NCBI GenBank assembly: GCA_013433145.1 | Contig: CM024178.1 | Location: 5,317,260-5,381,259, forward strand | Direction of reading: 5' to 3' | Length of the DNA stretch: 64,000 nt | DNA from: Ascaris suum | Taxonomy: Eukaryota > Nematoda > Chromadorea > Rhabditida > Ascarididae | In this document: in pieces, positions 16,001 through 26,403 of the stretch | Layout of the letters: every line of letters begins with the position of its first letter | How positions within the stretch are numbered: the first letter of the stretch is position 1 | Made by a program: the position numbers and the translations under genes | Notes under the pieces: generated by a model | The model's input: the letters and a program-made list of their open reading frames with translations, nothing else | Databases searched by the model: none | What the model was told of the DNA's origin: nothing

Positions 16001-19000
16001 ACAAGTAGCACTCATTTCCTCGAAAATTTATTTAGCGATATAAGAGATTCTCCCAACATTCCTTCCAGGGACCTCTCAACAGCGATGCTGTTCCTGCCAG
16101 TCTCCCAATAACGGCAACAAAAAGCAACAGGATTAAATATGAACTAGTTTTTTTTTTTTTTACAATCAGTGAACTATGCAATAACAGTCAATTGATAATC
16201 GGATAAAGATCAGCACTTCCATATCCTCTCATATTCCCACACCACAAGTGCCTATAGGTCACGGATCACCCAGTGCCTTTCATACCACCAATAAACAAAC
16301 GCTTGCCATGCCAAACGACTGACCCGTATTTCTTAGAATGCATTCATTTCTTACATGATGATGAGGCGAATTTTGCAACTTCATCATACTTTACGCCCTG
16401 AGGTTTAATTACGCAAAGGAGATTCAGCATTCTAGAAACGTGAGCAGAAAATTTGTTAGAGCTCATTAAATCATCCTCACGATCAGCGAAGATTACCAGC
16501 CGAAGCACAACAAAGCGTCTTTCCATTCATCCATCACTCACTTCATAATCGCTCGTTCGTGAAGCCGTGGGCAGCAGACAACACACTATGCTTCAACAAA
16601 CACGTTTCGAAACTAATGAGTGGCCAAACGTCAAAACGCGAATCGCATCTTTGAGATCTGCTGTTAAAACACATAAAAGTAAATTCAAAATATTATAAAT
16701 GCAATCTTCACAATCTCTCGATTCTAAGTTTATAAAGGAGGGAAATATGCGTCCTTCTGGCAGTAGCGAAAGCGACTAGTGCCCATTTCCGATATATAAT
16801 GAAAAGGCTTAGTCCCTGAACAACTCGTAGCACGCCAAAGTCGAGCACATTCGAATGAAATCTGAGAACGCCCTTGCATAAAGCTCCGTGCAGATCAACT
16901 AAGAGAGTCAATAATGGAAACCTTAGATAACTGAAAGGAGAGTTTTCAAAAATGATATATTGAAGGATTTTCTTTGCACGCCATTTAAGGCATCGCTGCA
17001 GGATTGGTGCCGACGAATCACAGCGCCGCTGATGTCATTTTACGACCACAGCTTTTGGTACTTTTTAAATCATAGCGTACAGGTGATCACATTGACCTTT
17101 AAAAACGACCTGCACGCGATTACATTTTTCGGACAAGCCACTTTCTAAATAAGCGTCACAAATACAATGCAATAGAGCAGCCAAGGTAAGCCCTAATTTC
17201 TAACAGCTATCTTCTTTCTTGGGAACTTAAAAGCGTTCTGCATGCATATACTAACTGTGGTATTATCCTTTTTCATAATAAAGTCCTCAACAATCGGGCA
17301 TACTATAAGCTGAGCTCGAATCATGTAAGCAAGATAGGCGAGAAATTCATCGGCTACTTAAAAACATACCTCTCATTTGCTGACGCGATAAAAAACCGAT
17401 CAAAATTAACCACCTGCGTCGCATCACGAACCGCAACACCCAAATGCAAAAGCCATTGCTTCTTTTATCCTTTTGTTGCAGCGCTGACAATAATAACGGT
17501 ATGCTGACGACTGGATAGTCAAACCACGGTTATCGCCAAACGAATAAAACTGTGGCCGGAATTGAACCCAATCATCTTTAATAATGAATTCAGTGCGAAC
17601 AACGCTAATGGAAGGATGATCAATTTACGACCGCTGAATGGAACACTGCAATGTGCACAATTCTTGTTTGAAAGTAGTTTATGAACCCAGGAAAAATAAA
17701 CTTGGACACAATCCACAATCTCCTTGAACATGCTATGACGAAGTTTGAGCGCGGATAGAGATTTGATGAACCAAAGTATGACTTATGAAGAAACCACACA
17801 TGAACAACCCTATCGAAGCGGAGTATAGCGGAAAGAGGGAAGAAAGGAGATCACGGAGAGCAATACTTGCTCAGAAACACTGGCAGTAAATTCATACGAG
17901 TTATCACTGGGGAAATATTGAAAAAGCCTAAAAAAATCAGTTAGATACAGTGACTAGAATTCACCAAAAAACGACTACTCCCAATCACGTAAATGAAAGG
18001 AAATTTAATTCGACGCATGTGCAAACATTCTTTGCCCCAAAAATCGCAACATAAAGTTGCACGCAAACACCAAAAAGATAAACAATTCAGTGTTGAACGT
18101 CGTTTTATCAAATTTAATGTGAAATGCTCATCGAAGAACAGCGAAAAAGACGTGCTCAAAGAAGAAAATGCGCGCCATGCACAGATTATTTTTCCTGCCT
18201 TCCCCCTCACCAATTCCAGGATAAAACTACCCACTTTTTTCGAATTTCCACTGCAAACTCTAGACAAATGGCAAGAAACAGAGAAAATCAATGGAGCGCG
18301 GACAGTAGCCAAAAACAGTTATGCACAAAATCGACTACAGATTAAACAAAAGGGAGAAGGAAAGAATGGAAGGGACGGCAGCCTGGTGCGAAGAACCCTT
18401 CAGGCGTTCTATCACAGTAGTTTCCGATGTGCCCTTGTGATCGAAATATTTCCAAGAAATCAATGCAATAAAAACAAACATTGACATAACAACCCTTCGC
18501 GGCCACGTAAAAACAGAGCGCGAAAACAATATAAAACCCCTTCTTTACAAGGTCCTCTAATTAAAAATAACACTCGTAAGGAAATTGTTGGTTAAGGTAT
18601 ACCACACAACAAAAAGATCATTTGATAAACACACCAGCTTTTTTTTCCGCGCACACTGAAATCCACAAAGAACTCACAGTGGTCGACAATATTCCCCTCT
18701 GAACTGCAATGTTCAGTTGAATGCAATCGCCACAAGAAGCAATAAGGTGCATATTGCAGCTGCGAAGTGTTGGCGCAAAAAAAAAGATTACGAGAAAATA
18801 CACACCACACATTACGAAAATTACACGTAGCGTTCGTTCACAGGTGAATAAAAAATTCTCTCACACCCAGCAATAACGGAATAAAATTCTTTGCAGCGTT
18901 AACAAATAATTCAATGGTTTTCAGCATGAATCGAAGTAGAGAACATCTGATAACGCTCAAACAAGTAAGCCAAACACCTGGCCAAACTAAAGCGAAAACC

Positions 19001-20686
19001 TTTCCGATTTTACATCACATCTATCAAAAAACACCAAAATTTCCTCCTCACCTAACAACACACGGAATGAAAAGAATCTTTTACATTCCAATTAACTTAA
19101 GCAGGAGAGAGTAAGACTCCTGGAAACCTTCTGAAACATTTAATTATCGCCTCGCAAAATCGAATGTTTTCGCGCAATGCACAAGTGGGCAACTAAACTG
19201 TAAGAAAATATCTCGCGGAATAAGAATACGCTATACTGTCAAATAAATCGCAACCTGGAAATCCAACAATCCGAGTCAATTCCATTAGCTTACATCCTTC
19301 CTCTTCATACAGGCGTTCGTAAACAGATCAAACGGTCGTTCAAGGACTGACGTACTATAATACAGATTTAGCAAAACAGCTAAACACAAGAATATATAAG
19401 AAATAAACTGACCTGTTGCTTTTGGTATATTGTGTCCATGAGAATTCGCGACTCGAGAACGTTTTTCTCTGCAAATTACAAGAAACGCTAGCACTTTGAG
19501 CTGATAAGCAGTGCAGAACAGATCTGTTAAAAACATAATTGGCTAGCATTTAGCACTTGCCCGTTTTGTGTGGCCTTTTCTAGGGTGACTGGAAAATCAA
19601 AATTTGTGCAACCAGGTTCATCTCCATCGCATACTGGAATTGGTAATAAAACAATCGTTGTGGAAAAGCAAAAGACCGACAGCGACATACCCGAAAATGT
19701 TTCGGTACTTCACTCACAAATAATAGCTCCTATGTCTGCTTTTGCAGCGGTGAAATACTCTTGAGAACAGAGTATTTATGTGACGTGATTGAGGCTAAGC
19801 GGCATAGTATACTTGCTGCGAGACAAACCCAAAGCCATGTGCCGATCAGCAGCTTATTCTTTTTGAAACCCATTTAACTTTATTAGATCAAACAGGAAGA
19901 AAGTTCCAAAGGTCAAGTGAAATATAAGTGCCGGCAACCCTTACAAAACAGCAAAACGCAACTTTTATAATCGCTCCTCGGCTTGTTTACCTTTTTTTAT
20001 TAAAGTTTATTATATGATCCGTTTGTTCATTATTTAAACACATAGATCTCTAGACTATTGTGCACTGACGAGTGATTGCCTTGCGCGTGCGCGAACGTGG
20101 GGAATCACGAACGAAAATGCTGCCGTAAGAGTGTGGCATATAAAATCGCCTTTTACCCTCAGCCCATAATCATTCTCCATTGTACAACAATCAACAATCT
20201 AACATTCTGTTTCCGCTAAGGCAATAACGCTATTACATTGCAACAGTACTACTGAACAACATTCCCACAAATGCTAGAAAGACCGTAGCGACAATATAAT
20301 TAAATGAACTTATGAATGAATACGCGAGCTCACGAACCATTCTGTTCCAGTCGGACGACAATGAATGTGGCACCTTGATGTTCCGGTGAAGGGATGCACG
20401 CAACGTGTCCTGTGCCCTTGTCGTCCCAAATTCGCTGATCGCAGAGGACATATAATTTAACTCGATTCTTCACGTCCTGCAGGATCAACGCTACTCAACT
20501 TATCGGTCACATTTTTCAATGTTGATTCTAATTGTAAACATCTCCACAGAGAACTGTACGCTTTCATAGAGATGCAATCTGGTCCAAAGTGCATAAGAAA
20601 GTTTCTAGTAGCGCAAGCGAAACCAGGTTGCAACATTTTCGTACCTGCCTAGCCTACAAATTTCGAGACTGTGAAATGGACAGCGG

Positions 20687-20765
<79 letters not shown>

Positions 20766-21751
20766 GAAATGCTTCAATGCTCAGTGCAACTCACGCTTTC
20801 ACAAGCACTGCTTCAATAAACGCTGGTAAAACAACACATGAGAACCCAAAGTGGAGCACAAGTAAGTACCGCTCAATGTGACCAGAGAAGTCAACAAAGC
20901 AAAATGATATTCAAGTAGAGCTTGAGTCAATGGGTTGCCCGCCAGATTTCCGAAACAGCAAAGCTATACGACCGGAAAAGAAAAACATGACCTCTACATC
21001 AAATTCACTAGGCTCGGGGAAGGATCCAAGATCTTTCTTCTCACTTCATCAAGAGATCGTAACAAGTATACCTATCCGCTCGCATCCCAATAAAACCTTG
21101 AAAACAGTATATTTCAAAAAACATTATTAACGCGATTAAAAAAAAAACAAGTAATTCATTTCCCTCTAAAAGAAGAATGCCGAAAATAATTTGTTAAGAA
21201 AACAAGTAATTTCGTCCACATTAGAGTGATTCGTCGATTGCAAACACTGGGCAAGTGAGTAAACAAACAAACCTTGAATGGATACTAATAGTGCAGTAAG
21301 AAAAAATACTTTCAGTGGAACGGCAATCATAGTCGATGAACAAAATTTTCTCATCAAAAAATTTTTCGTCTTTACAACTTTCAGAATTCTCAAAAAAAAA
21401 CGAAAATTATGATCGAAAAAAACACTTCTTCCTTAAATTGGGAGTCTCCTAATAGCGAATAAGAGAAGCGGAAGAAAACATTACATGAACTCATCGGCAG
21501 TTGCCGATCATCAAAAATGCACTGCTAACTCGACGAGCACACACACATACCCGGGGTATCTCGACTTTTGCTAAATGTCTGTTCGGATCGTCATCGTCGC
21601 CATCACCATCGACGTTCTTCAAACTGTGACACTCTTCCCTCTGCTGAGGTACACCTTTGTCACTAGCACTTGTTTCGGTGTTTGCCTTCTGCTCAATCAT
21701 TCCCGTCTCGGTATTCGAATTTGGTGCGCAAGAGCGCTCCGGTTCAGGCAT
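65..21751 (-). CDS. smk-1: SMEK/PP4R3 (protein phosphatase 4 regulatory subunit 3), 5' part, six exons, truncated by left window edge
   Basis: Exons: 21551-21751, 20338-20476, 19413-19468, 2149-2277, 1263-1343, 65-198. All phases join (0, 1, 0, 0, 0, then 2 leaving the window). The visible protein is about 246 aa. Residues 1-67 are a low-complexity acidic extension with a GDGDDDD run. The EVH1/RanBP-like N-terminal domain follows: [15 protein letters not shown] (about 72-86), KGTGHV (87-92), [15 protein letters not shown], then [22 protein letters not shown]. An acidic linker (DDLEDGDG) leads into [14 protein letters not shown], the start of the ARM-like region. These blocks match SMEK/PP4R3 proteins closely. 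In the family, SMEK targets the PP4 catalytic subunit; worm SMK-1 is nuclear and acts in DAF-16-dependent longevity and DNA-damage responses. The ATG lies four bases after an SL-type acceptor. The C-terminal two thirds lie beyond position 1. Intron 3 is about 17.1 kb. Identity is secure; the exon 2 donor (AATG|GTTCG) is inferred from phase. Confidence 0.95.
1689..1711. repeat. (ACAG)n microsatellite
   Basis: Five to six units of ACAG in the SMEK intron between exons 2149-2277 and 1263-1343. Confidence 0.9.
3927..4009. repeat. (TA)n microsatellite
   Basis: About 41 uninterrupted TA units, inside SMEK intron 3. Open frames of alternating Ile-Tyr across it are artefacts of the repeat. Confidence 0.98.
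6734..6762. repeat. Small perfect inverted repeat
   Basis: Arms CAGGTTTGATGA and TCATCAAACCTG (12 bp each) around a 5-nt TGATG loop, in SMEK intron 3. It lies near short ORFs but has no terminator context. Confidence 0.85.
10820..10834. repeat. Poly-C run
   Basis: Fifteen consecutive C. Comparable C or G runs occur at 5996-6006, 14303-14314, 29304-29319, 36035-36046 and 56526-56544. They may be length-polymorphic or mis-sequenced. Confidence 0.9.
20690..20763. repeat. (TA)n microsatellite
   Basis: About 37 TA units in intron 1 of the SMEK gene (between exons 21551-21751 and 20338-20476). Confidence 0.98.
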
Positions 21752-21760
21752 TATCTGCGA
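21752..21760 (-). promoter_or_regulatory. Probable SL trans-splice acceptor of the SMEK gene
   Basis: On the minus strand a pyrimidine/G-rich stretch ending TTTGTTCGCAG (AG at 21756-21755) comes three bases before the ATG at 21751. No upstream in-frame coding is needed because the N-terminal extension starts at this ATG. Very short leaders after an AG are typical of nematode spliced-leader addition. This is inferred, not shown by the sequence alone. Confidence 0.55.
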
Positions 21761-21869
21761 ACAAACCGACCCCTATCCAAATGGCTATAAATATTAGCAG
21801 AACAGCGTTTCAGGAATAGAATGCCGATCTGCCACGTCAACTCTGCTTCCCAACTGCAACAACATAAAA

Positions 21870-22228
21870 CTACAGCAGAATACAACGACCGATAAAGCGA
21901 ACACGATCGAACGTCATCGCAACTATTAACGACGAAATAGGAAAGAAGAACAACTCCCCATCCAAATCAGCGTCATCCCCCGATGTTTTCAAGTGGCGTC
22001 CAATAATGTCGGGCATATTCCTGAGGTTTAAAGAATCAAAAACATTGCTTTCTTCAGACCGCAAACCTCGACTTAGAGTTTTCAGCAAGAAAATTATTGA
22101 CTTCCCCAAACTTTCGGTCCGACAAATCTCCCTTTGCGAAACACTGTGCGAGATCGGTGTGACCCGTAGCGTCGAAATTTATATTTTTCGAAGGTAGTGT
22201 TTTTTGAAAGCGGCAGATCTCAAATCTC
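21870..22228 (-). CDS. Possible 3' end of a small upstream cistron (unknown protein)
   Basis: Two minus-strand pieces can be joined. Exon 22073-22228 follows acceptor ACATTCAG, has 51 codons and includes NFDATGHTDLAQCFAKGD and FGEVNNFLAENS. A 51-nt intron with a GTCGAG donor and CCTCAG acceptor follows. Exon 21870-22020 starts NMPDIIGRHLKTSGDDADLDGE and ends at a TAG. The split codon restores Lys. I recognise no family. An unspliced reading of exon 2 is also open upstream, so the structure is uncertain. The stop lies about 115 nt upstream of the SMEK SL acceptor on the same strand, the spacing of a nematode operon. It could equally be a chance ORF; the donor is weak. Confidence 0.3.
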
Positions 22229-23022
22229 CTGAATGTTCATCGGCAACACAACTATGGGTACTCATGAAGAGAAGGCGGGCCTATGCAGAGCAAGAAGCGA
22301 TACCATTTCATAGAATATACAGATGTTCAAACCCACTTCGCATAGCCATAATTCTTAATCGGGAACAATTCTTACCGGAAGAAACCTCCACCTTTTTACG
22401 GAAAACATCGAAATGAGTTCTACACTATCAAAAAATCGAAGGAAACCTGTCAAGAGATGCGAATGAATCCTCACTGCAAGCTTACTTCCTATAATTATGC
22501 AAGGGAGTTTTGACAGATATGCAAATATCAATCAAACATGCAAAATTAAGGTTATTTTTAAAAATTAAGCGTCTCTCAATGAAGAACATTTCAGATGAAA
22601 TTATAATCCGTTTGGGAAAAAATTTATTATCCATACTAGAACTGGCCCACTTCCAAAGAACGACGAAGATGCGAAAAAAAGAAACATCCTGTTGAAGTAC
22701 TGTACGAAATAATCTATGTTTTAACTAGTTAAGCAAGAAACGATAAAACTGTTCAAGATGAAATCTGTGCAAATAGAAAAGAAATTAAGTGTAGTGAAAT
22801 TGAAGTGACGCTTTTCCCTTCAATTTGCTTTCGATGGCAATTTGGACTTGCATGCAATCAAATAGGAAGCGTTTTCTCACATAGACTGCTGCCCGTATAT
22901 TTCCTAAAGCAGCCTCGTATGCGATTCCAGAAAAAACGAATAGATGAGCAAGTCTGCGGCTGGATAAAGAAATTGAGATTCTAGTCACGGTAATGATCAC
23001 CACCGAGGCATGTGTCAAGTAG

Positions 23023-23115
23023 GATACCAGCTACGCCCGGGTCAAGGCAAGCTGATGGATGCGGTCAATGCTTGCTCCGGCCTTCGCATGGTCACGGTTG
23101 AGACCCGCTAGCAGA
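23023..23115. other. GC-rich structured island of unknown nature
   Basis: A block clearly richer in G+C than its flanks. It has nested complementarity: GGGTC (near 23040) with GACCC (near 23100), and GCAAGC with GCTTGC inside. On the minus strand a frame reads GLNRDHAKAGASIDRIHQLA before a stop. It does not resemble tRNA, 5S, U1-U6 or SRP RNA as far as I can recall. It may be an RNA gene, a transposon fragment or a conserved exon. Confidence 0.4.
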
Positions 23116-24060
23116 TTTATCCAAGGTCTCAGAAGTATATATTTTTCGAACTTAGCCACCTCTTTACAATTTTGATTCCCAATCTTTACTGCGCATTCAA
23201 CTGCCTGAATTGATGTGTGAGTGCATACGTGCTGTCATGACACTGGGAACACGAAAGGGACGCGTAGGCGAATGCTCACATGGCGGAAGCCAGTCAAACG
23301 ATGTCTTGTACAATCCTGCTAGTTGACGTTCTCGAAGAACGTCACCAATCACTGAGAATGCACGAAATTGGAAAGTAAAACAACGCATCAGACACAGTGA
23401 AAACGTCACTGCTAACTAACAATATTACTACCGGACATCATTTCTTCCGATCAGGACGTCCGCATCGAAGCATAAACAACTATCAAAGAATTAAAATATG
23501 CAAATGACAGCATGTGTGCAAGCGACTGGCTGCTGGGTCGCATTACAATAAAATAAACTTCACTGAAACTTTATTGCAACTGCCCTCTCCCAGCCTTACA
23601 AAACGGAACCCTCCCCTCCCCCCCTCAACCCCCTACCAATTATATGAACGGAACAACCTCAACAACAAAATCTAACGTCACAAAAAAAAATCGACGAAAG
23701 TATGCCGCTACGCGTCGTTGCGCGGTGCCGGCACTCGCGCCAATCCATTTCATCGTCGGTCTTGAACGGAAAATTACGATTTGAAATTTAAGTAAATATA
23801 ACAGCCTCTTGTCGGTGCCACAGAATTTACGAAATCGCCGAAAGCATTTTTTCTTACGCTTGTGTGTTTCCATTTTTTTCATTGTTTTTAGGTTCAAATG
23901 TATAGAGTAATTTGGAACTATTATGTGAATAGGTGTTAATGCGTGACGCAACAATCAACGAGTACAATATAGTGCATTTTTTAATTGTGTCAATATGTAC
24001 CACTATTTTATTATAATAATCTATCAAATATTGGATACAGTTAGAGCCGCATTTGAGCCG

Positions 24061-24175
<115 letters not shown>

Positions 24176-24707
24176 TGATGGTTTTTTTTTCGATTTTCAT
24201 AAACTGAATGCAATATTCGTCTCTCCTTGATCATTGGAAGAATGATCTCATCTATGCGACATTTTTCAGTGTCATTCCAATTTTGTGAATGAAATTCAAT
24301 ATTTCAAATCCACTCGATGAGCGAAATTTATATTACTTTGTCGCGTTTGTTGATTCATAATTCTTTTACTTCTTTAATTAATTCCCTATTTTTTATATTT
24401 GGTTAATACGTATAAACTAATTTTCAGCGGGACGCTGAATTCTCAGTGATGTATTTTTTGCTCTAAATTTCTTTACTAAGGGACTAACCTCATGCCTAAG
24501 CTAAAGTTAACATCTAAGCTAGTATATAAGCGATTTCGATATTCGTCCTTTCAACGTAGACGAATATTTTCCTGATCATCTACCAAGCGAGGCGCTTATT
24601 GAATTTCTGAGGTGTTATTGTAACCTTTTTTGTTGTGAAAGTATGTCGCTTCACCTGTCGTCACTTAGAGCATTGCATTTCTGAATCCATAACCGACTCA
24701 TCAGCTA

Positions 24708-25124
24708 TTGAAAGGCCGCACATGTTTTTCTTTGCTTCAGGAAAGGTGGCGGGAAATTGGCCGAAAATTGCCTACCTTAATTACCTTTAATTACTCATCT
24801 AGTGACCACTCAAGCATCCATTTCGTAATTGATGTTCATCTTATAAAGGCCATATGGAAATGCGAAAGTGATGTTACAATGTGCAACAGGAAAAGGGCCA
24901 AACGTCTATTATGCTTAATTGGAAGGAATATTTTGAAGCCTCGTCCGGGATCGATGGAATGTATAGAGCTTTTTAAGCTTTGTGCGCAATGTTGCTTTGG
25001 CGGATCTCCACGCAGATTCAATGTTTTATTTGTTTTGTTGCGATTATCACGCGTTTTATGTACGTACAGAAAAGTATTACGTGGTGTTTTCATGTGGTGT
25101 TTGTGGTACTGCTGCGATGTTTAA
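24708..25124 (+). other. Unassigned 138-codon open frame
   Basis: The frame runs without a stop from a TTG at 24708 to TAA. Just inside it a good acceptor (tttgcttcag) precedes GAAAGGTGGCGG, so the open part could be a terminal exon. The translation is Cys- and basic-rich towards the C-terminus (CIELFKLCAQCCFGG, then FMWCLWYCCDV) with no family motif that I recognise. Length in AT-rich DNA is the main argument for it. The opposite strand is also open for 85 codons, which argues against it. Confidence 0.2.
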
Positions 25125-25296
25125 AGCTGTATCGTGTCTCTCTGTAAAAAGTTGATTTTATCATGCTGGAAGATTGCAACGGAACATGGAATAGGCAAAT
25201 TTCAAACTCAAGGAAAATTTGAACGATAAAGGAACGTCGCACTAAAGACCAACAATTTTGCACAAGTGGGTAGCTGCAGATGCGGAAAAAGAACGA

Positions 25297-25368
25297 TGCC
25301 TCATGCTGGAATCGAACCAGCGGCCTTCTGTTTACGAGACAGACGCTCTGCCCCTGAGCCAATGAGGC
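25297..25368 (-). tRNA. tRNA-Thr(CGT)
   Basis: The minus-strand sequence folds as a complete cloverleaf: acceptor GCCTCAT/ATGAGGC with discriminator A, D arm GCTC/GAGC, anticodon stem TCTGT/ACAGA with loop CTCGTAA (anticodon CGT, reads ACG), variable AGGCC, and T arm GCTGG-TTCGATT-CCAGC. Internal Pol III promoter boxes are intact: box A TGGCTCAGGGG, box B GGTTCGATTCC. A TTTTT terminator follows within about 10 nt. No intron and no CCA encoded, as expected for a nuclear gene. Confidence 0.96.
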
Positions 25369-26316
25369 ATGGCGTACGAGGCAGTCCTGGAACGAACTTG
25401 ATTGCCTTTGAACGAAGCACCTAACCTTCCATAGCAGCAAATTTCAGTCGAGCGGTTACTTCGGATTCATTTCACTAATAATTAGCAGACTACACGAATA
25501 TATTATCTTATATATACAGATGCTTTTGATAGAGGCGTTATGGAATTAGAAACTCCGAATGGCAGACAGTTGCGAGAAAGGAGAAGATTTCGACGCGCTT
25601 GACTGCACAAAGAAATAATCTCAGTTGCTAATCGCAGAGTTGCCATCGAGATCCTCTTAGCTATTGATACTGTGGTGGTCCATCGCTACACTCTCTTCAT
25701 GATCCAGACTGTTAGATGAGAGAAACAGAGAGTTAAGAAACTATAAAATGCGTCAACATGGATACAGCTTCACCATGATCACGTTAGTGGTTAACATCCA
25801 ACTGCCAATGTTTGAGTTCGCCTTTTTTATAGTTACGGCTGGAAATGCCAAAACTCAGCAAAAATCCTTTGCCATCGTGTCGTTTTGTGTGCCTCAGAGG
25901 ATTCTCAATTCTACACCAGCGGACAGTTATTTTTGAGTGAAGGTCTGCAGAGCAATGATGTTCTCACCGGTAAGGTTTAGGCTGTCTTGAATGCAATTGG
26001 GGACTGAAATTGCCAGCTAACAGTTTCATCCCCCTCCCCCATCCTTCCACCGCCACCCTCCTGCTCCTTCACTCGCTATGAAGAGAAGAATAACAGGATA
26101 ACCGATCGGAAAATGCCGTTTTATCCCCTAATGAGTCTAATTGGCAGGAGAACGAGTTGTGAGAGCTAGAGCGAGCACCCTCCCCCTTCCCGCCACCCGC
26201 ATCCCTCCCCTTAGGTTCTTCTATATACCAACAGTCTCTGCATCTGATCGACGCCCGATTTTGGCTCGTCGTTGTGACCTATTACCTCTATTTTTGTCAA
26301 CAGTCTCACTGGATGT
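25369..26316. other. Intergenic stretch between tRNA-Thr and the survivin 3' end
   Basis: No gene seen. There are short C-rich pyrimidine stretches near 26030-26060 and 26180-26210. Small ORFs here lack splice context or known motifs. Confidence 0.5.
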
Positions 26317-26322
26317 TTTATT
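26317..26322 (-). terminator. Candidate poly(A) signal AATAAA of survivin
   Basis: AATAAA on the minus strand about 82 nt after the survivin TGA (26404-26406). It is the first canonical hexamer downstream. A plausible cleavage signal, not proven. Confidence 0.5.
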
Positions 26323-26403
26323 GGATGAAAGGGTATTTTGGGGTTAATTAATAAATCTATAACACAATCAATGTAACATATTCTCGTCGACGAATATGTT
26401 TCT

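Larger units (their letters stand above)
2278..19412 (-). other. 17.1-kb intron 3 of the SMEK gene
   Basis: Bounded by donor CAG|GTCAG after the IYQKQQ codons (19413) and acceptor TATTTTAG before GAG ACG TTA (2277). The exons join in phase 0 to give [12 protein letters not shown], which is continuous in SMEK homologues, so no coding exon is missing. The interior is A/C-rich on the + strand and holds a (TA)n tract (3927-4009), an inverted repeat (6734-6762) and C-runs at 10820-10834 and 14303-14314. Several 60-160 codon ORFs (for example 7151-7477 and 17993-18484, plus) have no recognisable motif. I see no supported nested gene. Confidence 0.85.

Noticed and set aside
17993..18484. 163-codon plus-strand ORF, Lys/Arg-rich
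   Set aside because: Inside the SMEK intron, in a purine-rich strand where stops are rare; no start context, splice signals or domain.
20233..20451. Minus-strand ORF ending in a hydrophobic segment, first taken for a tail-anchored protein
   Set aside because: The same bases in another minus frame encode the diagnostic SMEK block [10 protein letters not shown], so this frame is a shadow.
20476..20620. Open minus-strand frame reading [19 protein letters not shown]
   Set aside because: It lies in SMEK intron 1 directly before the exon 2 acceptor and cannot join exon 1 and exon 2 in phase.
25090..25440. 116-codon minus-strand ORF
   Set aside because: It runs straight through the tRNA-Thr gene and has no protein features.
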